Both the position numbers and the translations under genes were made by a program. Shown piece by piece: positions 44,941 through 56,139 of a DNA stretch of 64,000 nt (positions within the stretch are counted from its first letter, which is position 1; each line of letters opens with the position of its first letter). The notes beneath the pieces were generated by a model that worked only from the letters and a program-made list of their open reading frames with translations, did not search any database and was not told the DNA's origin. The stretch comes from Vandiemenella viatica (taxonomy: Eukaryota; Arthropoda; Insecta; Orthoptera; Morabidae): the NCBI GenBank assembly GCA_031002005.1, contig CM061914.1:12138148-12202147 (forward strand), given 5' to 3'.

Positions 44941-46612
44941 TGGCGACTGGCAGAGGAATGTGGTATTGTCATGGCGTATAAACGTGTTGGCCACTGGCAG
45001 AGGTGTTGTGGTATTGTGATAGCGTGGGAACGTGTTGGCCACTGGCAGAGGTGTGTGGTATTGTGATGGCGTGGGAACGTGTTGGCCACTGGCAGAGGTG
45101 TTGTGGTATCGTGATGGCGTGGGAACGTGTTGGCCACAGGCAGAGGTGTTGTGGTATCGTGATGGCGTGGGAACGTGTTGGCCACTGGCAGAGGTGTTGT
45201 GGTATCGTGATGGCGTGGGAACGTGTTGGCCACAGGCAGAGGTGTTGTGGTATTGTGATGGCGTGGGAACGTGTTGGCCACTGGCAGAGGTATTGTTGTA
45301 TCGTGATGGCGTGGGAACGTGTTGGCCACTGGCAGAGGTGTTTTGGTATCGTGATGGCGTGGGAACGTGTTGGCCACTGGCAGAGGTGTGGTGGTATCGT
45401 GATGGCGTGGGAACGTGTTGGCCACTGGCAGAGGTGTGTGGTATTGTGATAGCGTGGGCTGGCAGAGGTGTGTGGTATTGTGATGGCGTGGGAACGTGTT
45501 GGCCACTGGCAGAGGTATTGTGGTATCGTGATGGCGTGGGAACGTGTTGGCCACAGGCAGAGGTGTTGTGGTATCGTGATGGCCACTGGCAGAGGTGTTG
45601 TGGTATCGTGATAGCGTTGGAACGTGTTGGCCACTGGCAGAGGTGTTTTGGTATCGTGATGGCGTGGGAACGTGTTGGCTACAGGCAGAGGTGTGGTGGT
45701 ATCGTGATGGCGTGGGAACGTGTTGGCGACTGGCAGAGGTGTTGTGGCATTGTGATGGCGTGGGAACGTGTTGGCGACTGGCAGAGGTGTTGTGGTATTG
45801 TGGTGGCGTGGGAACGTGTTGGCGACTGGCAGAGGTGTGTGATGGCGTGGGAACGTGTTGGCGACTGGCAGAGGTGTTGTGGTATTGTAATGGCGTGGGA
45901 ACGTGTTGGCGACTGGCAGAGGTGTTGTGGTATTGTGATGGCGTGGGAACGTGTTGGCCACTGGCAGAGGGTGTTGTGGTATTGTGAAGGCTTGGGAACG
46001 TGTTGGCCACTGGCAGAGGTGTTGTGGTATTGTGAAGGCTTGGGAACGTGTTGGCCACTTGCAGAGGTGTGTGATGGCGTGGGAACGTGTTGGCGACTGG
46101 CAGAGGTGTGTGGTATTGTGATGGCGTGGGAACGTGTTGGCCACTGGCAGAGGTGTGTGGTATTGTGATGGCGTGGGAACGTGTTGGCCACTGGCAGAGG
46201 TGTGTGGTATTGTGATGGCGTGGGACCGTGTTGGCCACTGGCAGAGGTGTGGTGGTATTGTGATGGCTTGGAACGTGTTGGCCACTGGCAGAGGGTGTTG
46301 TGGTATTGTAATGGCGTGGGAACGTGTTGGCGACTGGCAGAGGTGTGTGGTATTGTGATGGCGTGGGAACGTGTTGGCCACTGGCAGAGGTGTTGTGGTA
46401 TTGTGATGGCGTGGGAACGTGTTGGCCACTGGCAGAGGTGTTGTGGTATTGTGATGGCTTGGAACGTGTTGGCCACTTGCAGAGGTGTGGTGGTATTGTG
46501 ATGGCGTGGGAACGTGTTGGCGACTGGCAGAGGTGTTGTTGTATTGTGATGGCGTGGGAACGTGTTGGCCACTGGCAGAGGTGTGTGGTATTGTGATGGC
46601 GTAAGAAAGTGT
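44941..46612. repeat. Minisatellite, 47/48-bp unit, about 35 copies
   Basis: Tandem copies of a unit containing GTGTTGGCCACTGGCAGAGG and GTATTGTGATGGCGTGGGAA. Units are 47 bp (TGTGTGG form) or 48 bp (TGTTGTGG form), with point variants (GCGACTGG, TATCG) and a few shortened copies (near 45455, 45580, 45835, 46070). The unit lacks stop codons in most frames, so long open frames on both strands are artefacts of the repeat. Confidence 0.97.
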
Positions 46613-46805
46613 TGGTTTAGTTTTGTGTCAGTGACATATTGTTTCTGTTTAGTTTTATAGCATATGAAAAATCAGTGGCCCTGAGGAGACGCTGTTGCAG
46701 ATATTAAAGATACAGTCGCTCAAATTACAGATGTTGTAGTGATTCTGTTTGACAATAAACCTGTAATTTAACTCTTAAAAATATCAAGCGAGGAAGTAGC
46801 ATATA

Positions 46806-48051
46806 CCAGGTGTGTAAATATGATACCAGGATTTGCCGATAGATGGCTGTAGCTATCAAAGCAGTTGCCGCCAGTTCGCATCATTGTTGACAGCCGACTG
46901 TGATTTTCAACTCCCCACAATACAAGTTTCATACGGCAGTGCAGTTCTTAACACTGTTGAAGATGTCTACTTTTGAGCCCACAAACTACGATTTGTGGAC
47001 ATCGTTGATTTTCTGTTTTCATGTAAAGAAAACTGCTGCAGAATCATATTGAATGTATATTGAAGCTTACAGTGAGCGTGCTCTCGGTAACACACAGTGT
47101 TTTGAGTGGTTTAAAAAATTCAAAAGTGGAGATTTTGTCTTCAGAAGTGAAGACCGTGGACGTCCTCCGAAGGAAGAAGTTTGAAGACAGCGAGTTGCAA
47201 GCATTGTTGGATGAGGATGATGCTCAAACTCAACAACAACCTGCAGGTCAATTGAATGTGACACGGGAAGATGTTTCAATACATTTAAAAGCGATGGGCT
47301 TCCACATGAACTGACTGACAGACAGCAAGAAAACCGAAAAACCATTAGTGAAATGCTGCTCGACAGATAAAAAAGAAAGTCATTTCTCCATTGAATTGTG
47401 ACAGGTGATGAAAAGTGGATATATTTCGAGAACCCTAAGCGTAAAAGATCATGGGTATCTCCAGGTGAACCGTCAACATCAGTTTCAATGCCAAATCGCT
47501 ATGTAAAGAAGACAATGCTCTGTGTTGGGTGGGATCAAAGTGGTGTGATCTATTATGAGCTACTAAAACCTGGTGAAACTGTTAATAGTGAACGTTATCA
47601 ACAGCAAATGATCAATTTGAACCAAGCATTGTGAGAAAAACGGCCAGAATACCAAAAAAGACAACACAAAGTGATTTTGCTTCACGACAACGCACCATCA
47701 CACACATCAAAACCAGTCATGGAAATGATTGAGTCGCTAAATTGGGAGATACTGACGCATGCGACTTACTCACCTGACTTAGCTCCATCGGATTACTGTC
47801 TCTTTGCATCGATGGGACACGCACCCGCTGAGCAGCGCTTCACTTCTTACGAAAATGTGCGAAAATGGCTTGATTACTGGTTTGTATCAAAAGAAATTTT
47901 TTTTGGCGTCGCATTCATAAATTACCAGAGAGATGGGAAAAATGTACATCTAGCAATGTACAATATTTTGAATAAGGTACGTCGTACCATTTTTATACAA
48001 TGAACGTGTATTTTTGATCAAAAAATTCCGGTTTCTTATTTACACACCTGG
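46806..48051 (+). mobile_element. mariner transposon, irritans type
   Basis: 1,246 bp flanked by TA (46804-46805 and 48052-48053). Inverted ends begin CCAGGTGTGTAAATA on both sides and diverge after that. Transposase style and length fit the irritans subfamily. Confidence 0.9.
46962..48003 (+). pseudogene. irritans-type mariner transposase, broken
   Basis: Reading frames in several phases give an N-terminal helix-turn-helix region (AYSERALGNTQCFEWFKKFK, about 47064-47124), then TGDEKWIYFENPKRKRSW (47401-47455, first catalytic Asp), ILLHDNAPSHTSK (about 47671, second Asp) and YSPDLAPSDYCLFASMGHA (about 47768-47825, third Asp). The DD34D residues are all present. Stops and frameshifts at about 47050, 47181, 47370 and 47634 inactivate it. 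Confidence 0.85.
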
Positions 48052-48593
48052 TATGCGACTAATAACAAACTAGGGCCATAAGTCATTTATCAGTGGTCTA
48101 CCAATTTCTATTTGCACTGAGATTACTTGAAGCAATATTAGAAAAGTAATTTTTTTTAACTAATCAATGGATCTGTTTTACATATTAACAAGCAATAGTT
48201 AAACATGCATAATTTGAGTGCAACTAGGAACCTTGCAGTGTTCACATTCTTTTTTATCACATAAATATTAATTTCACGTTTTCTATGAAAGCATAAGATA
48301 GGCTATACAAGACATTAAAACCCGACTTTCAATGTTTTTCTGCAAAATTTCAAATTTTTATGTTCAGTTACTTGTTTTTCTATAGTGCACGAACAAACTA
48401 CCTCTTAGAAATTTGGTATTGTTACTGGCCCAGGTGCAGTGTAGTTGCCCCAGTATTTCATATTCAGACATTTTTCAATATTGTGTGCATCCCTGTTAGT
48501 CCCCTGTGATCTCACAGTTGTCTCTGTGTTTGATCTGTCTATTTAAACTATAAAACAAAAAGCAACAATTTTTTAGAAATGAAATCTTCACAG
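48052..48593. other. Unassigned intron sequence
   Basis: AT-rich, nothing recognised. Confidence 0.4.
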
Positions 48594-48668
48594 GAGTTCA
48601 GCGGGATAGTGTCGTAAAAAGACAACTTTTTGACAGCTGGCTTTTTACGACACTATGCCGGTGAACTC
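48594..48668. repeat. 28-bp inverted repeat (hairpin)
   Basis: The arm at 48594-48621 pairs with 48641-48668, with two mismatches and a 19-nt loop. The inner 16 bp (ATAGTGTCGTAAAAAG with its complement) are perfect. It could be a tiny foldback element or a hairpin-forming transcript segment. Confidence 0.8.
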
Positions 48669-49039
48669 TCATCAGTATGCCGGGAAATTCTCCACTCACA
48701 TCATATGTTAGGATTGGATTGTGTTTTTTATTCTGTGGAATTAATAAAATAAAATTGAGGCAAATACAGAAATTTCATGTGCAAAACAAAAATTAGGATT
48801 CCTGTACGAGTGTATAATGTTAATAATAAGGAAGGATACGGAAAATAAGGTTGTCACTCACCACCGATAGAGACACATAATGTAAAAAATAGTTTTATCT
48901 TTTGGGAGTTGGCCATTGTATGAACCACAGGCACTAAGTTTGTAAAAATTCCGCTGTACTAGAATACGGTGATAAAAGTTTCACTATCTAGCAAGAATTT
49001 GTCGAACAATTAGATAAAATAAGTGCGTGAAACGTATCA
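48669..49039. other. Unassigned intron sequence
   Basis: Nothing recognised. It may include the 3' end of the minus-strand Penelope-like element. Confidence 0.35.
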
Positions 49040-49860
49040 TTATCTAATACATATTCTTCGCGGGTTTGCCGCCGGATCACATTTTCTAACCACAAGCTTT
49101 CGGCGACTTTCACCGCCGCCATCATCAGGTCTGTTGTAATTGAAGGAACAACTAGAACTGGACTGAATAGCGGAACTGGAACAAGCCAGGAACGTTGTCG
49201 ACTTCCGATTGGCTGACTCCAATGACGTAACCATTCCATTGCTGTGATTGGTCGGTTGTGGGACCAGGCGTAGATATACACCAGCATTGTACTGACAGTT
49301 TGCTCCACAGCGAAACCAAAGCCCAGGTTGTTAAAATGGAAAGAAGATGGATTATCTACATCAATGTTCGCATCACGTCACTGTTCATATTGTATCACCG
49401 TTTACATTATTCTACCACTATTAATCATGATGTTTAATCTCGTGAAACCTTAGGAAGCCAAGTGGTATTCTGATTGGCTGACACAATAACTGTTCTCATA
49501 GTGTCATCGTTCACATTATTCTCACACAGAAGAATCCAAAGACTTCTTTAATGAAATACCCCACATTATATATTCTTAAAAACATTTACTATCATTAATT
49601 ATGATGTTTAACTCGAGAAATGCTCGCGCTCGAGAAATCCATAGGGAGCATGTGGTCTTCCGATTGGCTGACTATAACCCCAGTTCTGTAATACTTGTCA
49701 GTGATTGGTCGGCTACAGATTCAGCTGTAGATGTAGTCGGACCGATACGCCGTGCTCCACTCTCCTATCATCCGTCAGCGAGACACTTGGTTGTTTAAGA
49801 ATGGCAAAAACTGGCTTCCATGCGTCACTGAGCCATACACCTAAGTCCCTGTTCATATTA

Positions 49861-51333
49861 CAGGGTGGCCACAGACCTGGAAAACCTGGAAAATATGGAA
49901 TTATCAGGGAATTTAAAGCCACCTTGAAATATCATGGAAATATCAGGGAATCCAAGTAATTTAAAAAATTATCAGGGAATTTTAATTGCAACAACCCAAA
50001 ATTTCATAATTTTTTAATAATTTATTTTAATATTGAACTTTTGCATTAAATAATTCAGCTTATATATTTTTGACATAAAATAGCCAACAAATACCGCATT
50101 TACACTAGCAACTTGCATCTTGTCTTGCGCCTCATCGAGATACGACGACAAGATGTTCGTGTGCGAGCGCTAACATGAACTCTCTCTGGAACTCGGCATT
50201 TCAAATTATATTTAAAAAAAAGATGGATGACATCTAAATCATGTAAACTCAGAAGTCATATTTTTTACTGAATAAAACAGCAATCTTAGAGGAGTAAGTA
50301 AATAAAGATGTTTTTATGTTTCATTAACAGTTTTACAATTTCATGCAAAGTGTGAAACAGATGTTCCAAAAAAATTGAATATGTGGAGAGTCCTCGAAGT
50401 CCTGTAGAATGTCACAAGCTGGTTTTGAGCTTCTTCTGAGATAAATTGAACCTTTAATATCAAAACAAAAGCCTAGATTCCATATACCAATGCCAGCAAA
50501 AATGGGAATAGCGATAATTATACGGCTTTATAACTTTTTTGTATTAATGATATAAGGCGAATTAAAGCAGGAACAAAATAATACGTAAGATCCTAAATAG
50601 GTAGGGTTTATAAAGTTTTGCGTCATTCAGAGCTCTTTCAAATGCTGAATCGATGTGATAGTATAAACATCGTGCTTGTGCCTTTGACTTGCTCCAAATA
50701 AACCGCTGCCAAGGCGAGCGGAACAGGCAAGCAACCACACAAAGTGAACCAACACGATTGCATGGTTTATACAAACTTGTGTTCATGCTATCTTGTGTAG
50801 ACTCGTGGAAACTTACGCGAAAGTGTTAACTCAGCAACAGAAGAAATTGAAAATGAAAGGAAAAAAGCTACAATAACTGAACCAGAAGATTTGAAAAGAA
50901 AAGTGTAGCAAATGAAAAAAGACATAGAAAAGCTAAGCTGTTGACTGAGTCAAGTTACTGATGAACAATTTAAAAATCTAATTACTTTATCCACCAAATA
51001 TTGAAAGATTACTAATTAGTTTAAGTCCATATTAGTCATTTGACCTATCTTATTTTTGTGCTACTCATTTTTAATTATGCTTCATAAGATTATAAAATTT
51101 TCAAATAAACTTTCTTAAACATGAATAGAATGTTCTCGGGTTACACATGTTTCTTTTTCTAATTTTTTCAATTTTATACCAGATGTAATTATTTAGAATC
51201 AAAATCTAATTAAAACTTTAAATATCTTAACCATGCAAATAAAGTTTCTAAATCAGGGAAAAATTTGGCAAATTTTTCTGGAAAACCTGGAAATATCAGG
51301 GAATTTTTAAATCATTACCTTGTGGCCACCCTG
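49861..51333. mobile_element. Internally deleted hAT-like element, same family as 12215-16010
   Basis: 1,473 bp with inverted ends CAGGGTGGCCACA, flanked by ATATTA on both sides (49855-49860 and 51334-51339). Subterminal sequences repeat the GGAAATATCAGGGAAT words. A stretch near 50835-50990 matches the Lys-rich 3' end of the transposase remnant in the larger copy (AACTGA, CAGAAGAT, GAAAAGAAAA order), so it is a deletion derivative. Confidence 0.85.
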
Positions 51334-51827
51334 ATATTATTATTATTAAGACGTATCTCGATAGCTTCTTTGATCATAAATTCCCAGAAGAAGGAACACT
51401 TGGCTAAAACTCTCACCTTATCGAAGTCCATACTGTGACCATTTTCGATAACGTGTTGTGCCACAGCAGACTTTTCTAGTTGAAACAACCGGATGTTGCG
51501 TTGGTGTTCAGTCACACGGGCCTCGATAGTGCGGATGGTTTGACCAATATAATTCTTACCACATTGGCACGGTATGCTGTACACTCCCGGTGTTTTTAAA
51601 CCCAAATCGTCTTTCACTGGACGCAGCAAATCCCGTATTTTGGCAGGAGGGCGGAAAATGCACTTGATTCCATGTCGTTTTAAAATCCTGCCGATTTTCC
51701 CGGAGATGCTACCTGCGTACGGGATGAAGGCAAGATCTTTAGGTTGTTCTTCTTCCTCAATATTACGTATATCTGCCTTTTTCTTCCGAAGTGCCCGTTC
51801 TATCAATGGGATCGGGTATCCATTCAT
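51315..51827 (-). pseudogene. PLE GIY-YIG endonuclease region
   Basis: An open minus-strand frame of 170 codons starts MNGYPIPLIERALRKKK. It carries GVYSIPCQCGKNYIGQTIR (about 51543-51599), the GVY/YIG pair of GIY-YIG nucleases, then TIEARVTEHQRNIRLFQ with its conserved Arg and His, and HVIENGHSMDFDKVRV near 51415. The last about 7 codons read into the hAT-like insertion, so the true C-terminus continues at 49860 and below. In Penelope elements this nuclease nicks DNA to prime reverse transcription. The catalytic motif looks intact here. The RT domain needed for movement is absent. Confidence 0.75.
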
Positions 51828-51900
51828 TATCTAAGTTGATAAAGGGGTTTGCATGAGAAAGTGTGTTATTTGTAAGTTTCTTTTTGTGAGTATGTTGTGC

Positions 51901-52399
51901 GGTTGAGCCTAAACTCTTGCGAGTTATATTTTCGTCTTCGAGAATAGCTGTAGCTTTCCAGCGCTCTGTAAGTGCGATATGAATTTGGCTTGAAATTTAC
52001 TGGGAAAAAATTGGGTACACGAGCTTCAGTAGAACTCTTGCCATCGAGACTTTGACCGCAGGAGTAAAAGATTTGCAGCCTTCCTCAGGATAAAAACCAC
52101 GAGCCGCCACTGATTTTGATGTACAGGCTGTGCTCCAGCAGATAAAATGTTTAATTTTGAAAAATGTGAAACTTGGAATAATCTTTCATTCAACAGGAGT
52201 AAGGATAAAATTGCTGATTGGATTTTGATGCATTTTGATTAATGTATAACCAGTGGTTCTACGGATAAAATGGTATGTTTTATTTTCATGTCTCTTCGAA
52301 AAGCTTGAGGAATTAAAATTCCACAAATTGGTATTGATGTAAAGATATGTTACGTCTCTCAGTCCCAATATTTATCACAATTTCAGTCTATGAGTGGCT
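51901..52399. other. Unassigned intron sequence
   Basis: No clear motif. It may be decayed Penelope sequence. Confidence 0.35.
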
Positions 52400-52930
52400 T
52401 GATATTAATCGGAAGGAGTTTAATTTGTCGTGGAGATTTTGCATTCATTGAACCACATGGTCCACAGATCAGGTAGTTCTTGATCTCGTTGGTTTAAGAG
52501 AGTAGCGTCCATCTGAAAGAAGTTGTGGGCAACTGCCCATAAATAAATAAAATTTTTAAAAATATATGTTTGAAACATAAGAATTGGTTTACTTGTGCGA
52601 TCTTAGCAGAGATTGAAGCTAGGAGGATGCCTGGTGTCAAGGATAGATTATTAGGCTTATTCCCTTATGTGGAGTTCTGAAGGAGTAGTATATCAGGAAA
52701 AACTTGGTCAATTCTCACTGTAAAACAGGAGATTGTTGTAGTTATTTGAACTGCCAAGGTGTAAACTGTTTGCCTGTGGCCATTCATCCTGATGGACGGT
52801 TGGTTAGCGGTCAGGCTGATATAAGAAGCTGTGCAGTGGAGACCAGTAATTTGGTAAATGAGATGTGTAGTTGTGCAGGTGGCATGTCCAATAGTTCGTG
52901 ACAGGTATATATATAGTTGGATTGAAAGCG
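52400..52930 (-). pseudogene. PLE endonuclease fragment, same lineage as 16016-16350
   Basis: The minus strand reads TIGHATCTTTHLIYQITGLH, then TASYISLTANQPSIRMNGHR (52790-52925), and further down SILDTRHPPSFNLC near 52610-52650. These align with IIGHATCSTTNVIYQLTGRH and NILDTRHPAGLNHC of the + strand copy at 16 kb. Only the endonuclease end survives. Confidence 0.65.
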
Positions 52931-53061
52931 TAAGTGCGATGTTGAAGGAGTTAAGTTGGGAAGACCTGGAGCACCGAAGGCGTTGCTCTCGACAGAAGCT
53001 CTGAAAAATTCTCGACTGATGTATTTCAGAATGACAGTAAACAAATATTGCTACCAGCAAC

Positions 53062-53190
53062 ATTCATATCTCGGAATGACTGCGAAAATATGACAAGAGA
53101 AATCAGGGCCAGAACCAATTCATTTCTGTACTCATTTTTTCCACAAGCAATTAGGGAGTGGAATAGAAAGGATTTACCGGGTGACTAAAC
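53062..53190 (+). pseudogene. Short LINE C-terminal fragment
   Basis: The frame reads NCENMTREIRARTNSFLYSF, then FPQAIREWNRKD, the C-terminal signature of jockey/CR1-like RT proteins (compare FMYSFIPRSVRDWN at 62625-62670). About 40 codons survive. Confidence 0.6.
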
Positions 53191-53194
53191 ATAA

Positions 53195-53420
53195 AATCCG
53201 ACAGGAGTAGCTTTCGATAAAGCACTCCGGCCATCCTGATCTGGGTTTTCCATGGTTTCTCTGGATCGCTCCATGCGAATGCTGTGATGGTTCCTCACAA
53301 TAGCCCATGGGCGCCTCCTGCCATATCTCGTATATCCCTTCGAAACCATTACCTTCCCGGATAGGTGCAATGCACCCAGTGCCACACACTTTTAGTGAAT
53401 CGCGGAGTAATAGTAATAGT
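53195..53420. repeat. Dispersed repeat with a GGCCATCCTGAT core
   Basis: CGGCCATCCTGATCTGGGTT, then TTCCATGGTTTCTCTGGATC and ATGCTGTGATGGTTCC, form a pattern I recall from a common arthropod dispersed repeat. No open frame. Boundaries are uncertain. Confidence 0.35.
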
Positions 53421-54286
53421 TGGAAAAGATTCCACCCTGAGGTAGGTTTGGAATAAGCCATGGTGGCTGGATACAGGCTGCAAGTTTTGCAGCAAGGTCT
53501 GTTGCTTTGCAAACAGAAGAGTATTTGTGAACCAAGGTGTTCTTTATCTGAAGCGTGTGTGTGGGGCAGTGGGTAGAATTTTGGGATGATGCGCATTTCA
53601 GTATGTCCATACCTCGTCAAAATGTTGACGTGGCCGGCAATCTGAGAATATTTTATGTTTATATTACACCATGGACTGGAACAAAGTGGTGACAAAGAGG
53701 TGGTGGGATGTAAGAAGGAAATGAAGAGGCTTGTGCTTGAAGCAGATCCGGCCAGAAGTTGGAACCTGTTGAGGATGATGATGATTACACCATGAAAGTC
53801 AATAATCTTGTAAGTTGCATGTTTACTGAAGTTTGACTATCAACAGAATTAAATGTTTAATGCAGAGAACACTTTTGTTTTCTGCTCTGTAGTCAGTTGA
53901 CGTTGTGAGATGACACATGCCTCAGCTTTCAAACTGTGATAATTTCATAATAACCTGTTCAGTATTTTGTGTGTGATGCCTGAATAAACTGACAAAGGGT
54001 CTGAAAACAATAATTTTGACTTCCAGGGCCTCGAGATAGGTGATCCCATTCTCCATTTTTTCAGTATCTTCACAGACACCCCATTCCTTATGGGATAGAT
54101 GTATGGATATGCTAAGCAGTGAATAAATTCATTTGGTATAATTTTGTTCTATACTTTTTCTTGTACCACACATTAAGGAAAAAGTATTGAGCTATGATAG
54201 AAATCTACATCATTATTAAAATTTTATGATTTAGAAGCAAGATTTGACCTTACATAAATGTTTAAAACATTTCATTTGCTTTTTAG
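53421..54286. other. Unassigned end of the last POLDIP2 intron
   Basis: Nothing firm. The acceptor-proximal 60 bp are T-rich (TTCATTTGCTTTTTAG), as expected before an exon. Confidence 0.45.
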
Positions 54287-54425
54287 GGGAACCTTCCGTA
54301 TGGAGCGAGAAGACGGATTCTCGTTCGACTGCCGCATACCGCCATTTTCTTTGGAAAGTAAAACGGAAGAGGCGCCGTCCAGTGGCTCTCCCCCCCCTGC
54401 GACTCCAGCCTCCGGGTCAGCATAG
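54287..54425 (+). CDS. POLDIP2: POLDIP2, terminal exon D
   Basis: The acceptor TTGCTTTTTAG ends at 54286. The first G completes the Trp codon split after exon C. Then come 45 codons and the stop: GTFRMEREDGFSFDCRIPPF, SLESKTEEAPSSGS, a Pro/Ala/Ser-rich tail and TAG at 54423-54425. GTFR and RIPPFSLES are the closing strands of the ApaG-like domain. The tail after SLESK differs from vertebrate POLDIP2 and looks lineage-specific. The intron before it is 18,448 bp. The four exons together give about 228 codons, the C-terminal part of a protein that is usually about 370 residues. Confidence 0.94.
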
Positions 54426-54460
54426 GCCGATCTGCCTTCTATATGTACTATTTACTTTTC

Positions 54461-54466
54461 AATAAA
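54461..54466 (+). terminator. POLDIP2 polyadenylation signal
   Basis: AATAAA lies 36 bp after the stop codon, implying a 3' UTR of only about 50-60 nt. Confidence 0.75.
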
Positions 54467-54479
54467 TCATTTGGAATTT

Positions 54480-56139
54480 CTTACTCGGCTATTATTACAT
54501 ATATTGTGAATATTATACTTGCGAATTTCCCAGCAGCTGGGAATTTACTGTTGTGAGATTAAATAAAAAAAATTGAACAAGTTTTTTATGTGAAAGGTTC
54601 TCTACTACCAAACAGTTTAGTTCTCTATAAAGATACGACATTTTGCTGACTTTGTACATCCGTGACATAAATACTTCATTTTACTTCTGGCATAGATCAA
54701 TTGAACAGTTTGTTAAAGACTTTAACAAATGTTTTCAACAGTGCTTAAATTCGATTATAACTTTGCAGATGATTTTAACCATTTCTTGCTGTTAATTGAA
54801 ACAGTTCTTAATTTCGTATTCACTTGGAGATATGTATTAAGCCTAGAAGAGAAAGGAAAATAAAGATATTACAAAACCACAAAAGTATTTTATGTTGATG
54901 AAGATAGAAAAATTTTATTTTGTAAAATGTTTAGTATAATGTACAATATATCACTTGCAATTTTAGCCTGGTGTGATATAGAGAGCTTTTATGATTTGAC
55001 TGGAAGTTGGAGCTTTGTAGAAAGAGCTGTAAAAATAAAGTTATATGGTTACACAATTATGTTTATGGTTTAGTCTCTTTTGGCCACAAAATAGACTTTT
55101 TACAATAAGAAAAATAATTCATGATGACAGTACTCTTATAACAAGTTTATTTTTCCCTCTTTTGTGTTTTTCTTTACCTAGAAGAACAGAAATAAGCATC
55201 TAAAAATATATATATGTACTGAGTAAATAAGTAATGGTTAACTATGAAAATAATTGTGCTAACTATTTTTTTAAATAATTGGAAATGAAACATAATCTCA
55301 AATGCTTTAAAGCATTTCATCATTTCTGATATAATTTAATGTATTTGTTGAGGCAGCTCCCTATAATTAATAGAAAATAGTTTCCCCTAAATGCATATAA
55401 CCACTTTTGTTTTGTTTGTTTGTTGGGTGTTTTTTAAAGAAATCAAATTATTCCCTTGTATTGCAAACCCTATGAATGAATTATTAACAGATCCTATATT
55501 TCTCAAAATTTAGCTTCCCATTCTATAAAATTGTAAACTTCTTTCATCACCAACTACATCAGGAATATTTTGATTATATACATTTCCATTGATATTTCTG
55601 TTATTATTGCTATAGTTAAAGTTGTTTCCTTCTGAAATTGTCATCATCTGGAGATCCATTGGGGATAATTTAACTTTGTGATGCTTTTACATTAGGAGTA
55701 AATACAGCACTCTTAACTTGGCTGAATGTTAGCCATTAACCATCAGTTCCCTTAACTTTAATATAATTCTATTGCACCACAAATTTTCTTTATCTTGCCT
55801 CTGCTATGTCCAAGTCTTACTTCCAAGAAACACATTCATTGTTTCTTTGGTTTTTTTCCCCCCTCCAAGTTTCACTTTTAGTACCAATGCATTTTTGCCA
55901 TTGCTGGAATGGAGTAGATAGCCTTCTTAATGAGCTCATTTGTTGCAATTTAACTTGCTTCTACTGTATGAATTTAGGCTGCAGAGGCTGTTGACATGTT
56001 AATCATGTTAAAATGGCCAGAATTCTTTCAGCATTTGTATGTGGTAGAATATCAGAAATCAAAGAAAACTGGTTCTGTCTGTTAACTTTTATATACTTAT
56101 GTAGTTCCAGTCTGATATTTTTGTGTTTGTCCAGAAGAC
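54480..56139. other. AT-rich intergenic region downstream of POLDIP2
   Basis: No open frame, repeat end or tandem repeat was recognised in about 1.65 kb. Confidence 0.5.

Larger units (their letters stand above)
49040..51900 (-). mobile_element. Penelope-like element (minus strand), interrupted
   Basis: Two minus-strand pieces, 51900-51334 and 49860-49040, join across the hAT-like insertion at 49861-51333. The coding end reads through the junction (RLNNNN, then MNRDLGVWLSDAWKP). The non-coding tail has CTGATGATGGCGGCGGTGAA (about 49114-49133) and GCCGAAAGCTTGTGGTTAG, a Penelope-type terminal motif. The RT part is missing or unreadable above 51900. Confidence 0.7.

Noticed and set aside
44904..46596. 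Several very long open frames (up to 486 codons) on both strands, rich in HHNTTTPLPVANTF or GIVMAWERVG repeats
   Set aside because: They arise because the 47/48-bp minisatellite lacks stop codons in most frames. Frames are open on both strands at once and shift with unit length, so no protein is implied.
44941..46612. Regularly spaced repeats resembling a CRISPR array
   Set aside because: Units are contiguous tandem repeats without unique spacers, in eukaryotic repeat DNA.
53174..53695. A 173-codon minus-strand frame
   Set aside because: No recognisable domain. It spans the dispersed repeat at 53195-53420 and has no coding features.
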